From positions 3,904,935 to 3,968,934 of the forward strand of contig NW_020312968.1 of NCBI RefSeq assembly GCF_003265705.1: 64,000 bases of DNA, in the 5' to 3' direction. Below are positions 22,751 to 35,000 of this stretch, piece after piece. The notes beneath the pieces were generated by a model. The model was not told the origin of the DNA. It ran no database searches and saw only the letters and a program-made list of their open reading frames with translations. The position numbers and the translations under genes are program-made. Within the stretch, counting starts at the first letter, position 1; each line of letters starts with the position of its first letter. The DNA is from Callorhinus ursinus. Lineage: Eukaryota > Chordata > Mammalia > Carnivora > Otariidae.

Positions 22751-24685
22751 TTTGATTTATCCTCCAACTTTATTTACTCACAGCCATTTATCCATTTCAG
22801 AATATTTTTCTAAGGGTGTTTTAACAGTAGAGCGCACTCTGCTAGGCACCATATGCAAAACAAAGATGAACCAGAAAAAAAATCCTGTCTTTAAGGAGAT
22901 GGCTGTCTAGCATGCGCACATGCGCACATACATACATACACTGAATACAACCTAAATATGTCAAATGCCAGGGAAAAGCAGCACACAAATTTCAATGAGA
23001 GTTTAAAGGAAGGAGGTTTTTGCCACCGGCAGTTTAACTCTAGGAGATACCATCTGAGAAGGGCTTTGCAGAATGAGCCCTGCACAGGAGGATGTCCAGG
23101 CGGCAGGAATGACATGAGTCGGGGCAGAAAAGTAGGGCATGGCAGTTCATGTGCAAAGAATGGCAAAGTGTTTAGGTTGAATTATGTTTCGAAAAGGGGA
23201 GGAGGAGAAGGAAGAAGAAGAAGAGGGAGAAGTAGTCTTTTTGACCAGATTGGGTGCTGAGAAAATGTGGCAAGCTTTGAAGGAGAAGACAATGGGGGCA
23301 GGGTAGGACTGGTGCAAGAGTCCAAACAAGAAGTAACAAGGGGCTTAGCTACAGAAGACCATCCCAATTGAGAGAAGAGTGCCACCCTAGAACTGTATAC
23401 AGCATGAGAACACCGCACTTTCCCATTTCCCTTTCATCTGACCCGGAAAATACAACTCACCTTTCCCTCTGTCTAGGTCTGAAGGACTGGTCATTTGAGG
23501 CTTAGATCTGATCAAAGTGAAAAGGTCAGATAGGGAGACCCATCTCGATTGAGAGACTAGCTTCTGGCCATGTCACCCAAACAAGAGAGCATTCCTTTCA
23601 TAATGGAGTTAAATTCCCAATGGACATTTGCTCTATTTGTCTTGAGTTTACTTCCTATCTCCAAGGATATTTCTGAAGCCACTCCTTAAGGACTAAGCCG
23701 CAGGGCTTAATTTTATGTCTGTTTGTCCCAGAGCCTGCAATCTCTCCTCTCTTGCCAATTTAACTCCTGCGTTTCGGTCCTTCAAAATGGCCAATCCAGG
23801 TGAGCCCTGCCACGAGACTTTGACCATCACAAGATTCTACTGCTTCCATTATCCTGAGTTTTAGGATGTTCATAGCACCAAACCTGCTTATTTTTGCTAT
23901 GACCCGCTGATTCCACACAAACAGTAAAATTTGCCTGCGATCTGAAAACAACTCTTAGCTGACCCATTTTTTTCACTGGGGGAACTTTCTGCGCTGTTCT
24001 CACTGCTCCAACAGACATGGGACTTCCATTGACCCCTCCCTCCCAGGAAGATGAGCACAGGTGGCGGGGTCCTTGAGGTTCCTTGGGTTCCATGAGAAGC
24101 AGTCGTAGGATGACCTGAGACTTAGCTCTGCGTGGACAAGGTCACACCGTGCACTCTGTGACTCTCACACCAAGAATTTGCATGGAAGTCAAAGTCAGAA
24201 GGAATGACCCGGCTGGTGATGCCAAGGTCTGAAACCCTTAAAGATAAGGGTTAGGCTAGTTCCCAGGAAGCCCGGGACTTTAGAATCCACACTCAAATGA
24301 CTCATCAATTCTAGATCACTGCTCTTTACCCATACATACTCCTTTAAAGAATATACCATACACCGTTAGCCATCTTTATTGACTGGATAGAATTCTTTTG
24401 TAATTTTTCTCCAGTGTTTAGACTTTTCTCTTTATATACATTGCATGTCTATAAAATACTTCAGGATTCAACTGACATTTAATGATTATTTATATAGAAT
24501 GAGGCCATCTGAGATGCTACAGAATAATAATTAAATACCCCAAAGGAGGAGGGGGAGAAAAAAGAAAGAAAAACTAACTAAATTTCCTAAGAGAATTTTG
24601 GGCAAACTATATCTACATTTTACCTATACTTTCAGAGCAAGGTATAGCAAAGAGGTGACACTGAGATGTGCCTTCAACTGGGCCT
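22751..24685. other. Intron 1 stretch, mostly unrecognised
   Basis: A faint ancient-repeat motif ('CTCTGCTAGGCACCATATGC' ... 'GTCTTTAAGGAGATGG') lies at 22820-22910, and a short purine tract (GGA/GAA units) at 23195-23235. The rest shows no element or exon I can support. Confidence 0.45.
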
Positions 24686-24919
24686 GGGGCACCTGGGTGG
24701 GGCACCTGGGTGGCTCAGTTGGTTAAGCGTCTGCCTTTAGCTCAGGTCGCGATCCCAGGGTCCTGCGATCGAGTCCCACATCCGGCTCCCTGCTCAGCGG
24801 GGAGTCTGCTTCTCCCTCTCCCAGCTGCTCTGCCTATTTGTGTGTGCTTTCTCTCTCTCTCTCTCTCTCTCTGACAAATAAATAAATAAAATCTTGAAGA
24901 AGAAGAAGAAGAAGAAGAG
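24686..24919 (+). mobile_element. CAN-SINE with duplicated head and (GAA)n tail
   Basis: The body has the standard head and 'GCGATCCCAGGGTCCTGCGA', a (CT)n zone at about 24849-24873 and 'AAATAAATAAATAAAATCTT'. Two oddities: the first 13 bp, GGGGCACCTGGGT, occur twice in tandem (24686-24698, 24699-24711), and the A tail is replaced by about seven GAA units to 24919. I did not find a clear target-site duplication. Confidence 0.92.
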
Positions 24920-25319
24920 GAGCTAGGATTTCCAGAACAGCAAGGAAGACGGGTGAATATTCCAAGTGGAAAGATTGGCACAGAAACAGGAAAGCACTGA
25001 GCATAATACCTGGGGAACAACGGGAAGTCCAGGCTGTGTTAAGGGACAGAACAGGAAAGATGATACAAAAAGTATCTCAGGGAAAGTGGGTAGAGGCCTT
25101 TAAAAGCCCAGAGAAGAAATCTGTGTGAACACAGTAGGAAATGGGAGCTACTGGTGGCTTCTCAACGGGGGCATGGCAGCACCAAAATAAGCTTTAAGAT
25201 CATTCTCTCTAACCTCAAGCTCAACCACTTGTTAACTAGACTATTGACATCAGCGGCTTTCTGTTCCTCAGGAGCGCTGGCCCTGGCTGTCTCCTCTGCA
25301 TGGACATGACCCCCAACCC

Positions 25320-25595
25320 AGACCTCCATGGAGTTGGCTCCTTCTTAATATTCAGGTCTCTGCCTCAAGTGCTTCCTCCTCAGTGAGCCTCCCTGACCAG
25401 CCCGGTCTATAGAACGCCTCACCACCTTGTGTTTTGCTTTCCAACGACACTTATCATAATTGATATTATTCTATTCATTTCATTACTGGCTTAAAGCTTG
25501 TCTCCTCCCACTGTCATATAAGCTCCATGTGAGCAGATACCTTATCCATGACAAATATAGTAGCACCGTGCCTATTAGAATGGATGATAAACAAT
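25320..25595 (+). repeat. L2 3'-end fragment
   Basis: 'CTCAGTGAGCCTCCCTGACC', 'ATAAGCTCCATGTGAGCAGA' and 'AGCACCGTGCCTATTAGAAT' match the L2 end. Confidence 0.7.
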
Positions 25596-25609
25596 ATGTA
25601 CTCTGTGAC

Positions 25610-26535
25610 TATTTTTAACAGCTGAATTGAGACCTACTTCCCATACTATACATTTCACCTATTTAAAATAAACTGCCCAATGTTTTTATATTTCCACAGA
25701 GTCGGGTGGAAATGACCACAATTCATTTTAGAACATTTTTTTCTCACCCCCAAAAGAAACCCATACCCCTTACCCTATTCCTGTCAACCCTTCCAGCCCG
25801 ATGTGACTAATCTACCTTCCATCTCTCTGGATTTGCCTATTTGGGACATTTCATAAAAACAGAACCATACTATCTGTGGCCTTTTATGACCGGCTCTTTT
25901 CACTTAGCCGAGTGTTTTCCAGGTTCACCCATATTACAGCATGGATCAGTACCTCATTCATTTTTATTGCAAAATAAAATTGTTTATTTTGTTTATCCAT
26001 TCATCAGTTGAGAGAATTTGGGTTGTTTCCACTTTTTGGAGTTTTTGTGTGAACAAAGGTTTTCACTTCTTTTGGGTACACAGCTAGGAGTGGAATTGCT
26101 GGGTCATATGGTAACTCTATGTTTGACATTTTGAGGAACCGCTAGAGTGTTTTCCAACAGTGACTGTATCATTTTACGATTCTACCGGCAACGTATGAGG
26201 GTTCCAATGGCTTCACATCCTTGCCCACACTCGTGATTATCTGTCTTTTTGATTACAGCCATCCAAGTGAGTATGACCTAGTATCTCACTGTGGTTTTGA
26301 TTGGCATCTATTTCCCTGATGTTATACATAGTTTTAGGTGCTTATTGCCCATTTATATATCTTCTTGGGAGAAATGTCCATTCAGATCCTTTATGCCCAT
26401 TTTTAATTGGGCTATTTGTCCAGAGGGCATCTTCTGGATCTAACTCTCTTATCAAGTATGGTTTGCAAATATTTTCTCCCATTGGGTGGTTTGCCTTTTC
26501 ACTTCCTTGGCCGTGTCCTTCAATAACTATTTTTA
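25610..26535 (-). repeat. Old L1 (L1M-type) fragment, reverse
   Basis: The plus strand shows reverse-complement L1 words in order: 'TGTTTATCCATTCATCAGTT', 'TAGGAGTGGAATTGCTGGGT', 'TTTTGATTACAGCCATCCAA', 'GCAAATATTTTCTCCCATTG'. The ORF2 remnant is not open. Confidence 0.85.
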
Positions 26536-28283
26536 AATAAAGCCATGAATAAAACCAACCCTTTAAGACAGAGAAAGTCTCCGACCAGCTCAGACGTGTG
26601 TGGCAAATTAGTGACAGGGCGGGACCTAGAGGGGAATGCAAGTCACCTGTCTTCTGTCTTGAGTTTGGTTACAGGTTCTCAGAGCATTGTCCAACCAGCC
26701 CAGAAGCAATGACATCACCCTCCAATAATTCAAAGAATGTAGCATTTGGCAAATTGGCTCAGGAGCACTAACCAAATAGAAAGATGCCCCACAGTTTAAA
26801 AAAAAAGAAAAAAGAAAAGAAACAAAGAAAAAAGCGTTCGTGGGGAGCTGGGCTGTAATAAATCCTAAGTGGCCTACAATTTAGTTTTCTCTTGAAAAAC
26901 TCTGAAATTGATGAATGGGGTTGCATACACTCAGGAAAAAAAATAGGTATTAGTTAAGTGCAAGTAAGTACAATAGGCCCAGGATTGAGTATGCAGTAAA
27001 CTTCTAAACTTATAGTTCTGGATATCTGCTTACAAGATTAAAGGCCCTGGAAGGGTCTCCCCCTGCACTGCATTCAAACTAGTGAGCACTGCCCAGTTTT
27101 ATTTTGGTTGAGAAACATCAACTAGTGAAAACAAGGTACAAGCCTGGGAACAGTGACATGGAGGGAACTGGGATATTTTTACAGCTGGAAGAGCTTCTCA
27201 GAGTAGAGAAATACCAGACCTTAAGTACTTATTACAAAAATATCAGACCTTGGGTACTTAGTACAAATATAGATATATATGGAGAATATATATATATATA
27301 TATTATATATGTATGTATGGAAAGGCAGCAGGGAAGGACTTGCTTTTAATAAACCTTAACCAGTTCCAATGCTGGTATGGGACCCACATTGTAATTTTCC
27401 CAAGACAGAGTTAACCTCTTAGATAATGCACGGATTTAAATAGAAATTTAATGCTTCCTTTGTGATGTTAACCTTAAATTAACAATCAGATTACATAGGA
27501 ATGCAAACAAGATTAAGCTAATATACATAGAGCAATATAAAAATATTATATATTAAATAGAGAGCAATCTATAAATAATTTTTAAAACACATATTTAAAA
27601 ATGTATGTCTATTCCTATAGGGCACTAAAGTTTGGACTAAGAATAAAATAAAGACGTGTTCAGAACACAGCTTCATTATACTCTATAAATTAAAAGGGCA
27701 GAATACATGACATGTGAATAAATTATAGGTATAATTATTTATTATAACAGAAGTGGGCTACATGACAACTTAAGGTAGAGGCAACCATAAAATGTAACAA
27801 AGTATATACCATTTTAAAATCATCCTTAAATATTATTTCTGGTTTCACATTCTCTGTTTACACTCTTCCCTCTATAGTCAGTGTTCAATGCAATCTTCAG
27901 TTTTAAAATCAAATACAGGAAGACACATTTGGGAGTTGAAAGCAATCACCCAGGTGTCTGTCTTTTATCCCTTAAGTTGATACAGGACCTCCAGTGCAAA
28001 TAATAGCACACAGATGGGTAAAGGAGAGATAATACCTAAATGTATCCAAAGAGAATCACAGTGTGGGTCAAACGTCATGTTTCCCTGCCTCGTGAGTATG
28101 CTGGCACAAGGACTTGGAATCCTCATCTTACGCAAACTGATAAGCCTTCTAATATCCCAGCCTCACACCGTCTTGACTCTGTCTAACCCACTGGCCTTCA
28201 CCTGTTCTCTACCTGATCAGCTCACCAGCATGTCTACTCTGGAACCTTGTCATGATGCAGAACAGCTCTAATTTGGAGCTTAC

Positions 28284-28317
<34 letters not shown>

Positions 28318-28799
28318 CTGGGATGCCTCCATCCCATGTTTTCACTTCTGCTACTGCGGTCTAACTGGCCCTCCATTTTGATTTTGTACTCACAGTTCCT
28401 ACACCCGCCCCATTCCTTTGACCCACCATGCCTATTTTGGCCCCTCCACCCTCCTCAAAGCCTGGACACTGTCCTGTCATTTCAGAGGTACTCCCCCTCC
28501 TATTCAAGAGTCACTGGATCCCATCCTCCCCCACCTTTCCGCCCCTCCCCCCACCCACAGCTTCCCACCCATCTCTTCCCTTCTCTCTCACCCTGGCAAA
28601 AGCTAACTCCCTGTTTTGCCCTGTTCTAATCTCAGGTTTCTGAGCCTTAGTGACAGAAGCACAAAACAATACGAACTGCTTCATCTGTTCCCTCATGAAT
28701 AGTCAAGCACTACTTTCTGAGTGATAACTCAGTACAAGCAGCAAATACTCTCATTGCTATCCGGCTATTCGGCTGTTCTTTTCATAGTCATTCATCATT
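26536..28799. other. AT-rich intron 1 stretch with simple repeats
   Basis: Contains an A-rich purine tract (26800-26835), an imperfect 29-bp tandem duplication (27212-27240 and 27241-27269), a (TA)n run (27286-27320), a (CA)n run (28287-28314) and a pyrimidine-rich zone (28320-28650). Open frames at 28252-28696 are by-products of the CA run and C/T-rich sequence. No exon recognised. Confidence 0.55.
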
Positions 28800-29115
28800 G
28801 ATTTTTTTTTTTTTTTTAATTTGAGTCTAGCTGAGACACGACGTTATGTTGGTTTCAGGTGCACAGTGTAGGGATCTGACTAGTCTCCATGTTATTCTGT
28901 GCTCACCACAGGTGTAGCTACATCAGTCTCACGCTGGTTCTGCTTTTTGTTTGTTTATTCACTGGTTTTTGTTTTTTTTTTTTTAATTCCATATATGAGG
29001 GAATCATATGGTATTTGTCTTCCTCAGCCGGACTGATTTCATTTAGCATGATACCCTTCTACGTCCATCCCCATTGTCACAAATAGCATGATCTCATCCT
29101 TTTTTATGGCTTCTT
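28800..29115 (-). repeat. L1 3'-end fragment, reverse
   Basis: T run followed by 'GTTGGTTTCAGGTGCACAGT', 'GGGAATCATATGGTATTTGT' and 'GACTGATTTCATTTAGCATG', the reverse complement of a carnivore-type L1 3' region. Confidence 0.8.
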
Positions 29116-29458
29116 ATCAGAATTTCCTTAACATGGGTCAAACCACCGGAGCACCTGGACACCAATTTCACCCAGCTCTCCCCAGTCTCTGCAGGTGTCT
29201 TTCACCTCAGAAGTGACTCGTGAGATTGAGCTACTTGACACATACGTTCCTTTCCCCTCACCTTGAACTCCCCCACATCTCCACTCACCCTTCATTCCTC
29301 TTTAGTCTCAAGGAAACAGGGAGTGCTCCTCTTGCCCTTCCAAACCTATTTCTCCCCATGTAATGCTTCCTATCCCAAGTGCACACCTTGCTAGATGCTG
29401 GGGACACAAACAAGACAGAGGCATGGCTCTGGTTCCCAGCTAGTGAAAAGATGTGCAA

Positions 29459-29460
<2 letters not shown>

Positions 29461-29557
<97 letters not shown>
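29461..29557. repeat. Compound microsatellite (AC)n-(CT)n-(AC)n
   Basis: About 21 AC units (29461-29502), a short break, about 14 CT units to 29534, then about 11 AC units to 29557. Open frames translated from it are artefacts. Confidence 0.97.
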
Positions 29558-29877
29558 AATACGCAAACAATTAGGGTAACCACATCATTTCTCTTCCAAA
29601 CCCAGACATGTCTGAAAGGAAAAGAGGGTGTCAAAAAATACTTAATGGAGGTAACGCATAAGCCAGGACTATCCCTGGCAAAATAGGATGTACAGTCACA
29701 CTAATTATAACATAGGATACCTTCAATTATGCAGCCATTAAAATCTGTCTAAAATTATTTAATAACCCTGGAAAAGGCTCACTATATAATGTTAGGTGCA
29801 AACAACAGGATGAAACTGTATATAGAAACTGAGCATCACTTGGTTAAAAATAAAAAACAAGCTATAACAACGGACAC

Positions 29878-30070
29878 CCATGGAGTATGTCGTACGTGCC
29901 AGGCACTATTGCTAACTTCTCTCAGCTAATCCTCTCACTGACTCTGTGAGGGAAATCCTGTTGGCTCTTCTTCACACGGAGACCTTAAGGCGCTTGCCTA
30001 CAGCCCCGCAGCTCAGAAGGGGCAGTGTTAGAATTCAAACCCTTTTGGTTCTAGACCTGTGATCCTAGCC
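29878..30070 (-). repeat. MIR
   Basis: 'TACGTGCCAGGCACTATTGC', 'CTAATCCTCTCACTGACTCT', 'GCCCCGCAGCTCAGAAGG' and 'AGAATTCAAACCCTTTTGGT' follow a reversed MIR. Confidence 0.8.
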
Positions 30071-31889
30071 ACCCCAGGGCATCCAGGAGGCAGAGGGCAA
30101 GAACATAGGTAGGTAGGCAAATGTGTAATCAGAACCTTCCGTACTCATTTCCTGTCCCACATCCCCGAGTTCCCCTCATTATTCAACCAAGCTCTGGCAC
30201 CAAGATTGCGGTTAACCTCTTCATCATCAAATCTTTATGCCACGCTTCAGTTCTCATATGCCAGATTCTCTCTACAGCTCTTCTCACTCGTGTACACCCT
30301 AGAAAGGGAACGCCCGTTCTCGTGGCTTCCAGGCTCTACCTTCAGGGCCTCTGTGACCCTCAATAGTCCCTTTATCCCTTCACCCCTAAGTGGAGAGATT
30401 CCCATAAAGCCCTATCCTCAGCCCCCTCCACTCTCCACTCTTCAGGCTACATCCCTTAGCAATCCTACTCAATCTGCGTGCCCTCCTCTGGAGCAACAAC
30501 ATCAAGCCTGAAACTATCCTTTTGTTCTCAAAGCACTCCTGCAGACTGCCCTGATTCCATAAATGAGTCCACCATTCTCCTGGTCCCGTGGCCATAAACT
30601 TGATACTTACCTTCACCTTCACCCTCCTCCTCACCCTCCACCTCCACTAAGACCCCGAGCCATACTGAATCCACCTCTGCAAGAATCCCAAAGCTGTTCT
30701 CTTCCCATTGTCTCAGCTTCCGTTTCATTACCAATGACCTTTGCCAACACAAGAGCCTCTCTGCCTCCTCCAGCTCCTTGCACACACTGAGGCCAGCAGA
30801 TTCGTCCCAGGCGAACCATACTGTGCAGCCTGTGACCCCGTTCGTATCTGTCCTGCATTGAATGACAGCTATGAGTAAAAATGTCCTACCTCCTGGAAAG
30901 CAGAGAATGTCTCATGCATTACATGGTGGACTCTCATGTTGGCTGAGTCAGTGGGTTGTTGCCTCTTCTCAGGGAACTTCAACGTAACTCTTTATCTTAC
31001 ATGATGAACTTGAAACTCCCTAGCCTAAGCATTTAAAGCCTTGTATAACCCGATCTGTAGGAGAAAGTTTTCAAGTCCCGCATCTGCTTCCCCTCATTCC
31101 CCAGCTACAGCACCCCCTTTTCCCTTGGGGGAACTGTCCTTCCCATCAGTGGTCAACGTCTCCCTCACTTCAAGGGTGAACATGTGACCCAAGGTGACTC
31201 ACCCACATGTGGCCATCCCCGTGGACGAGGTCAGTGGCCTATGAGTAGAGAGATGACCCTATCAGGAAGTCAGTCACTGGAGTCTTTTTCACTGGTTAAT
31301 TTCAACAGCAGGTAAGGGAGGTACTAAGAATCGTAGGAGCTTTGCTGTCTTGGGGAAAGGGCCTGTGTGAGAATAAAGCTCATACAGGGAAACAGAGAAA
31401 TCCCTGACATTAGCACTACCTCTGGACTTGCAGCTGGATGGACTCACAATCACCTTTTTAAAAAACTCTTGGATCTAGAAGTGTTTCAGAATTCAGAATT
31501 CGTCAGATGAGAAACATACAACAGGACCCAGCCTCAAGGACACCGTCCTTGTACTCAAACTCATTAATGTATTTCTGCAACAACAACAACAAATTAATGC
31601 CCTAATTAGTGCCAGTTTAGGTCAGGATAGGTTTTGCCATGAAGAAAGTACACATCAGGTAAGGCCTGTTTGCACCAAGGGTTCAGCTTCTGTTTTCAAA
31701 GAACCACACCTAAAGGCATGCACATCTGTTTAAACCAACAGTCCCTGTTTCCTTATCTGATTGTTTATTAGTTTTATTTCAGCAGTAGGAGATTGGGTTT
31801 TCAACACCTGCACCTAGGAGAGTCCCATCTGTATTCCTATATTCCTATATTTCAATTTTATTTTCCATTACTCCTCCACGCGTACTCAC
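30071..31889. other. Pyrimidine-rich intron 1 stretch with possible L2 traces
   Basis: The zone 30120-30800 is C/T-rich, giving many overlapping short frames on both strands that I do not accept. At 31010-31110, 'CTCCCTAGCCTAAGCATTTA' and 'GCATCTGCTTCCCCTCATTC' resemble L2. The remainder is unrecognised. Confidence 0.4.
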
Positions 31890-32093
31890 ATCTGAGTCAA
31901 ATGCAAAAGGATAGCATAGGGAATATAGTCAATAATGTTGTCATAACGTCATACGCTGACAGATGGTGACCACACTTTTCAGGGTGACCACTGAGTCATG
32001 TATAGAATTGTTGAATCAGTGTGTTGTACATCTGAAACTACTGTAACAGTGTATGTTACTTATACCTCAATAAAAAGAAAAAAAGACTGTGTT
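31890..32093 (+). repeat. L1 3' UTR terminal fragment with A tail
   Basis: 'ATAGGGAATATAGTCAATAA', 'CTGACAGATGGTGACCACAC', 'GTGTTGTACATCTGAAACTA' and 'ATACCTCAATAAAAAG' are the end of a carnivore L1 3' UTR, here 5'-truncated to about 200 bp. Confidence 0.85.
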
Positions 32094-35000
32094 TTGACTC
32101 TTTTGCATCCTTCATGCTATCTATGCCTTATAAACAAAGCTGCCCAACCTAGAGATGGGGAACCTTAGCTGGTTGATTTTCTAGTCTGTTCTCCCAGCCC
32201 TTTACCTCTGTCCATGGCTCTCAGGGAAAAAGTATAGCTATCAGCATCCTCTAAAGGAAGGATGAAAAACGACACTGACTCCATCCCCTTTCAGCCCCCA
32301 CTAGATCCCCAGGGGCAGGCACGCGAATCCAGAAAATCACAAGTCACTCCACCTACAGAAACCTGCCTCAACCATGGCATTCTCTTATTTTCCTTCGAGC
32401 AGCCTTTGCATCTCCTTGGAGCCCCTGTAGATCATGTGATGCTTCCTAGTCTTATTTTCTTTATATATTCGTGTTCATTATTAGGCACCTGATTTCTCAG
32501 CAACCCCGAAACGTGGCTTGAGCAGGTATTAGGGTCCCCTCTTTGAAAAATGAGCCAATGAGGGTCGAGTTGGCTAATGAGAGAAAAAGCCCTCAAATGT
32601 GCTCACCCCTACTCTTGTTTTCTTCCTGATCTCATTTCCCTGCAGGGATCAACCCACAGTGAAGAGTTTATCGGCACTGACAGTCCTTTCTCGCTACCTT
32701 TAGATGTAGACATCTAATCTGTTGAAACTCGGAAGAATACTGCATGAGCAATTTCATTCATTATATGCATATTTAACTTTGGTAAAAATAAAAATTAACA
32801 GATATATACATATGGATATACACATGTCCGTATATCTGCACACTATCTTCTCACATGCATGAAGGTCTGTAAGCATTCATTTTTCCCATCCAGGAAGCCA
32901 AAGCCTTCTCATCCCACCTGAATTAGCCAAGAGATAAAGTCCCAAGGCACACCGATGCCTAGAGATACTTCAGCCTTGGGGAAAACCCAGACACTGCTTC
33001 AAATCACTAGAACAGACAAGACAAAAACCCCTCCCTGCCCAGGGGATGTTTCTGGGTCAGGACTCCCTCCCTTAGCCAAAGAGTCAGACATCGCTGGCCA
33101 TTTTCCCAGCACGCTACCCTGCTTCTCTGGCCGACCTTTAAGGTTAAGACCTCTGGATAGAAGCTCATGAAAGACAGTGATAAGGCAAATTCAGCTGCCT
33201 TTGGGTACACAAAGATGCAGTTTTTCATTTCCAATAGACCCCAAAAATCCCAATGGCCACATGCAAGCCATTCCTGGCCTATGAGGTTAATGCAACAGAT
33301 CCACCATCATCAGGCCAAACTCTCTGAGTTGCTTTTTTTTTTTTTTTTTCTTCCAGTAAAGGTTCTCCTGCTCATGAGAACGAAGCATGTGAGCGCTGCT
33401 AACGGAGGTCAGGGCTGAGGTTCTTGGGCGTGAAGAGCTGTCCTTCGCAAAGCCAGATGGACTCCCACGTCAATTTCTTTTGCTATTTACAATGTGCCTA
33501 AAAATTCAACTAGGGAAGCACAGTCCACTCCCATTCTGCCCGGCTGGCTAGCCACGTCCCTACTTGCAATGCCATCCATCCATGCCCAGAACCCACTGGC
33601 CACTGTTTATCAACATTTCAATCATCTCAAGTTACCCGCAGGTCAGAATTAATCAGCAGAGTGGGAGGCCTTCGGCAGATCTCTGAACAAAGTTCTTCCT
33701 GCTAAAGATCTCTGGGAAATGCTGCTTCCAACTTTCCTCATACATACTACATTCAGAATTAAAATGTAAATTCAAATATGATCTCACGTAAGATGGTAAG
33801 ATGCTTTCTAAAATAATCAGTAAGATGCTTTCTAAAATAATCAGTCTTCAGATATTTTTCTTCCCCGTCTTCCATCTCTGATGAGCTTATCCTATAATAT
33901 TTAATGGGCTACAATAAGGATCAACCAGAGAGGAAGGCACCACCAAGGGAAATCAGCCAGAATTGTTTAGAGTCCAACAGAAACTATTTTTAAAGTATTT
34001 TATATTGTTAGTTGAAATGGAAAACCATTTTCCCTGTCTACAAAGCTCTGAGTTAGCTTTTTTTACTCAGCCATTGAAAATTTATTTTCCTGATCTTCAC
34101 ATTTTGCATGTCCCATTTAAAACAATGTCTTCCTTTCTCCCTATCTAAATAAGTTTGAGTCTCACTTATTTCAGATTCAGATTCAACAAACCTTTCGCTG
34201 AAAGCCTAACTATGTGCTGAGCAATGCAGAGTCAACTCAGCCTATTATCTAGAGATTTATCATTTTACAGATGGAGGAATAGGGGCTCCATTAAGTTCAC
34301 TGACTTTCCTGCTTTCAAAGACCTTGCAAGGGGCATCCCTGGAGTTTCCAAGTCTCTGCTTCCAATGGGAACTCCAGGTCAAATACTTCCCCAATACTGC
34401 TTGCATCTGGCTTTATCCTTCCGGAATCTTGCTCAAGATAAGTTACATGGTTTGAGGAGAGCTTTTTGCTACTGGCAGTCTCAGCCTGGGATCCAGGATT
34501 GTATGCAATTCACAGAAGGATAAATACAGCTCTTGCACATCGCAAACAACCTTCACAAGGGACCTTCTCCCTGAATTCAAATAACCAGAAATTAAGCCCC
34601 CTGGTTTGTAGAGGTAGTCCAAACAAAGGTTCACAATTAACATGTCAGGTCTTCATTCCTTTCTGTCACTGCTACCCTCTGACCACTACTCTGTTAGTTC
34701 AAAGAGTCAGAGCACCCGATTGGGAGGGGGGACCCAGGCCTCCCTTCCATCTGCGTGAGGCCAACAGGCGGGGCATACCGGAGCCTAGGGGGGTTGGTAG
34801 TCAGGGGTTGCAGGGGAAGAAAGACAGGGAATTCTAGAGTGGGCACTCGTACCAAGCAAGACGTGATACACACCAACATGACAACTACTACTAGTGATTA
34901 TGGCATCATTTCAGATTTTCAAGGCATAGCCATTCACAAATACTAACATTGTGCGGAAAACCTACCAAAACATAATGCTATCTCTGTAGCCAACAGCAAG

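Noticed and set aside
29379..29686. Two frames coding His-Thr and Leu-Ser repeats
   Set aside because: Direct translation of the AC/CT microsatellite.
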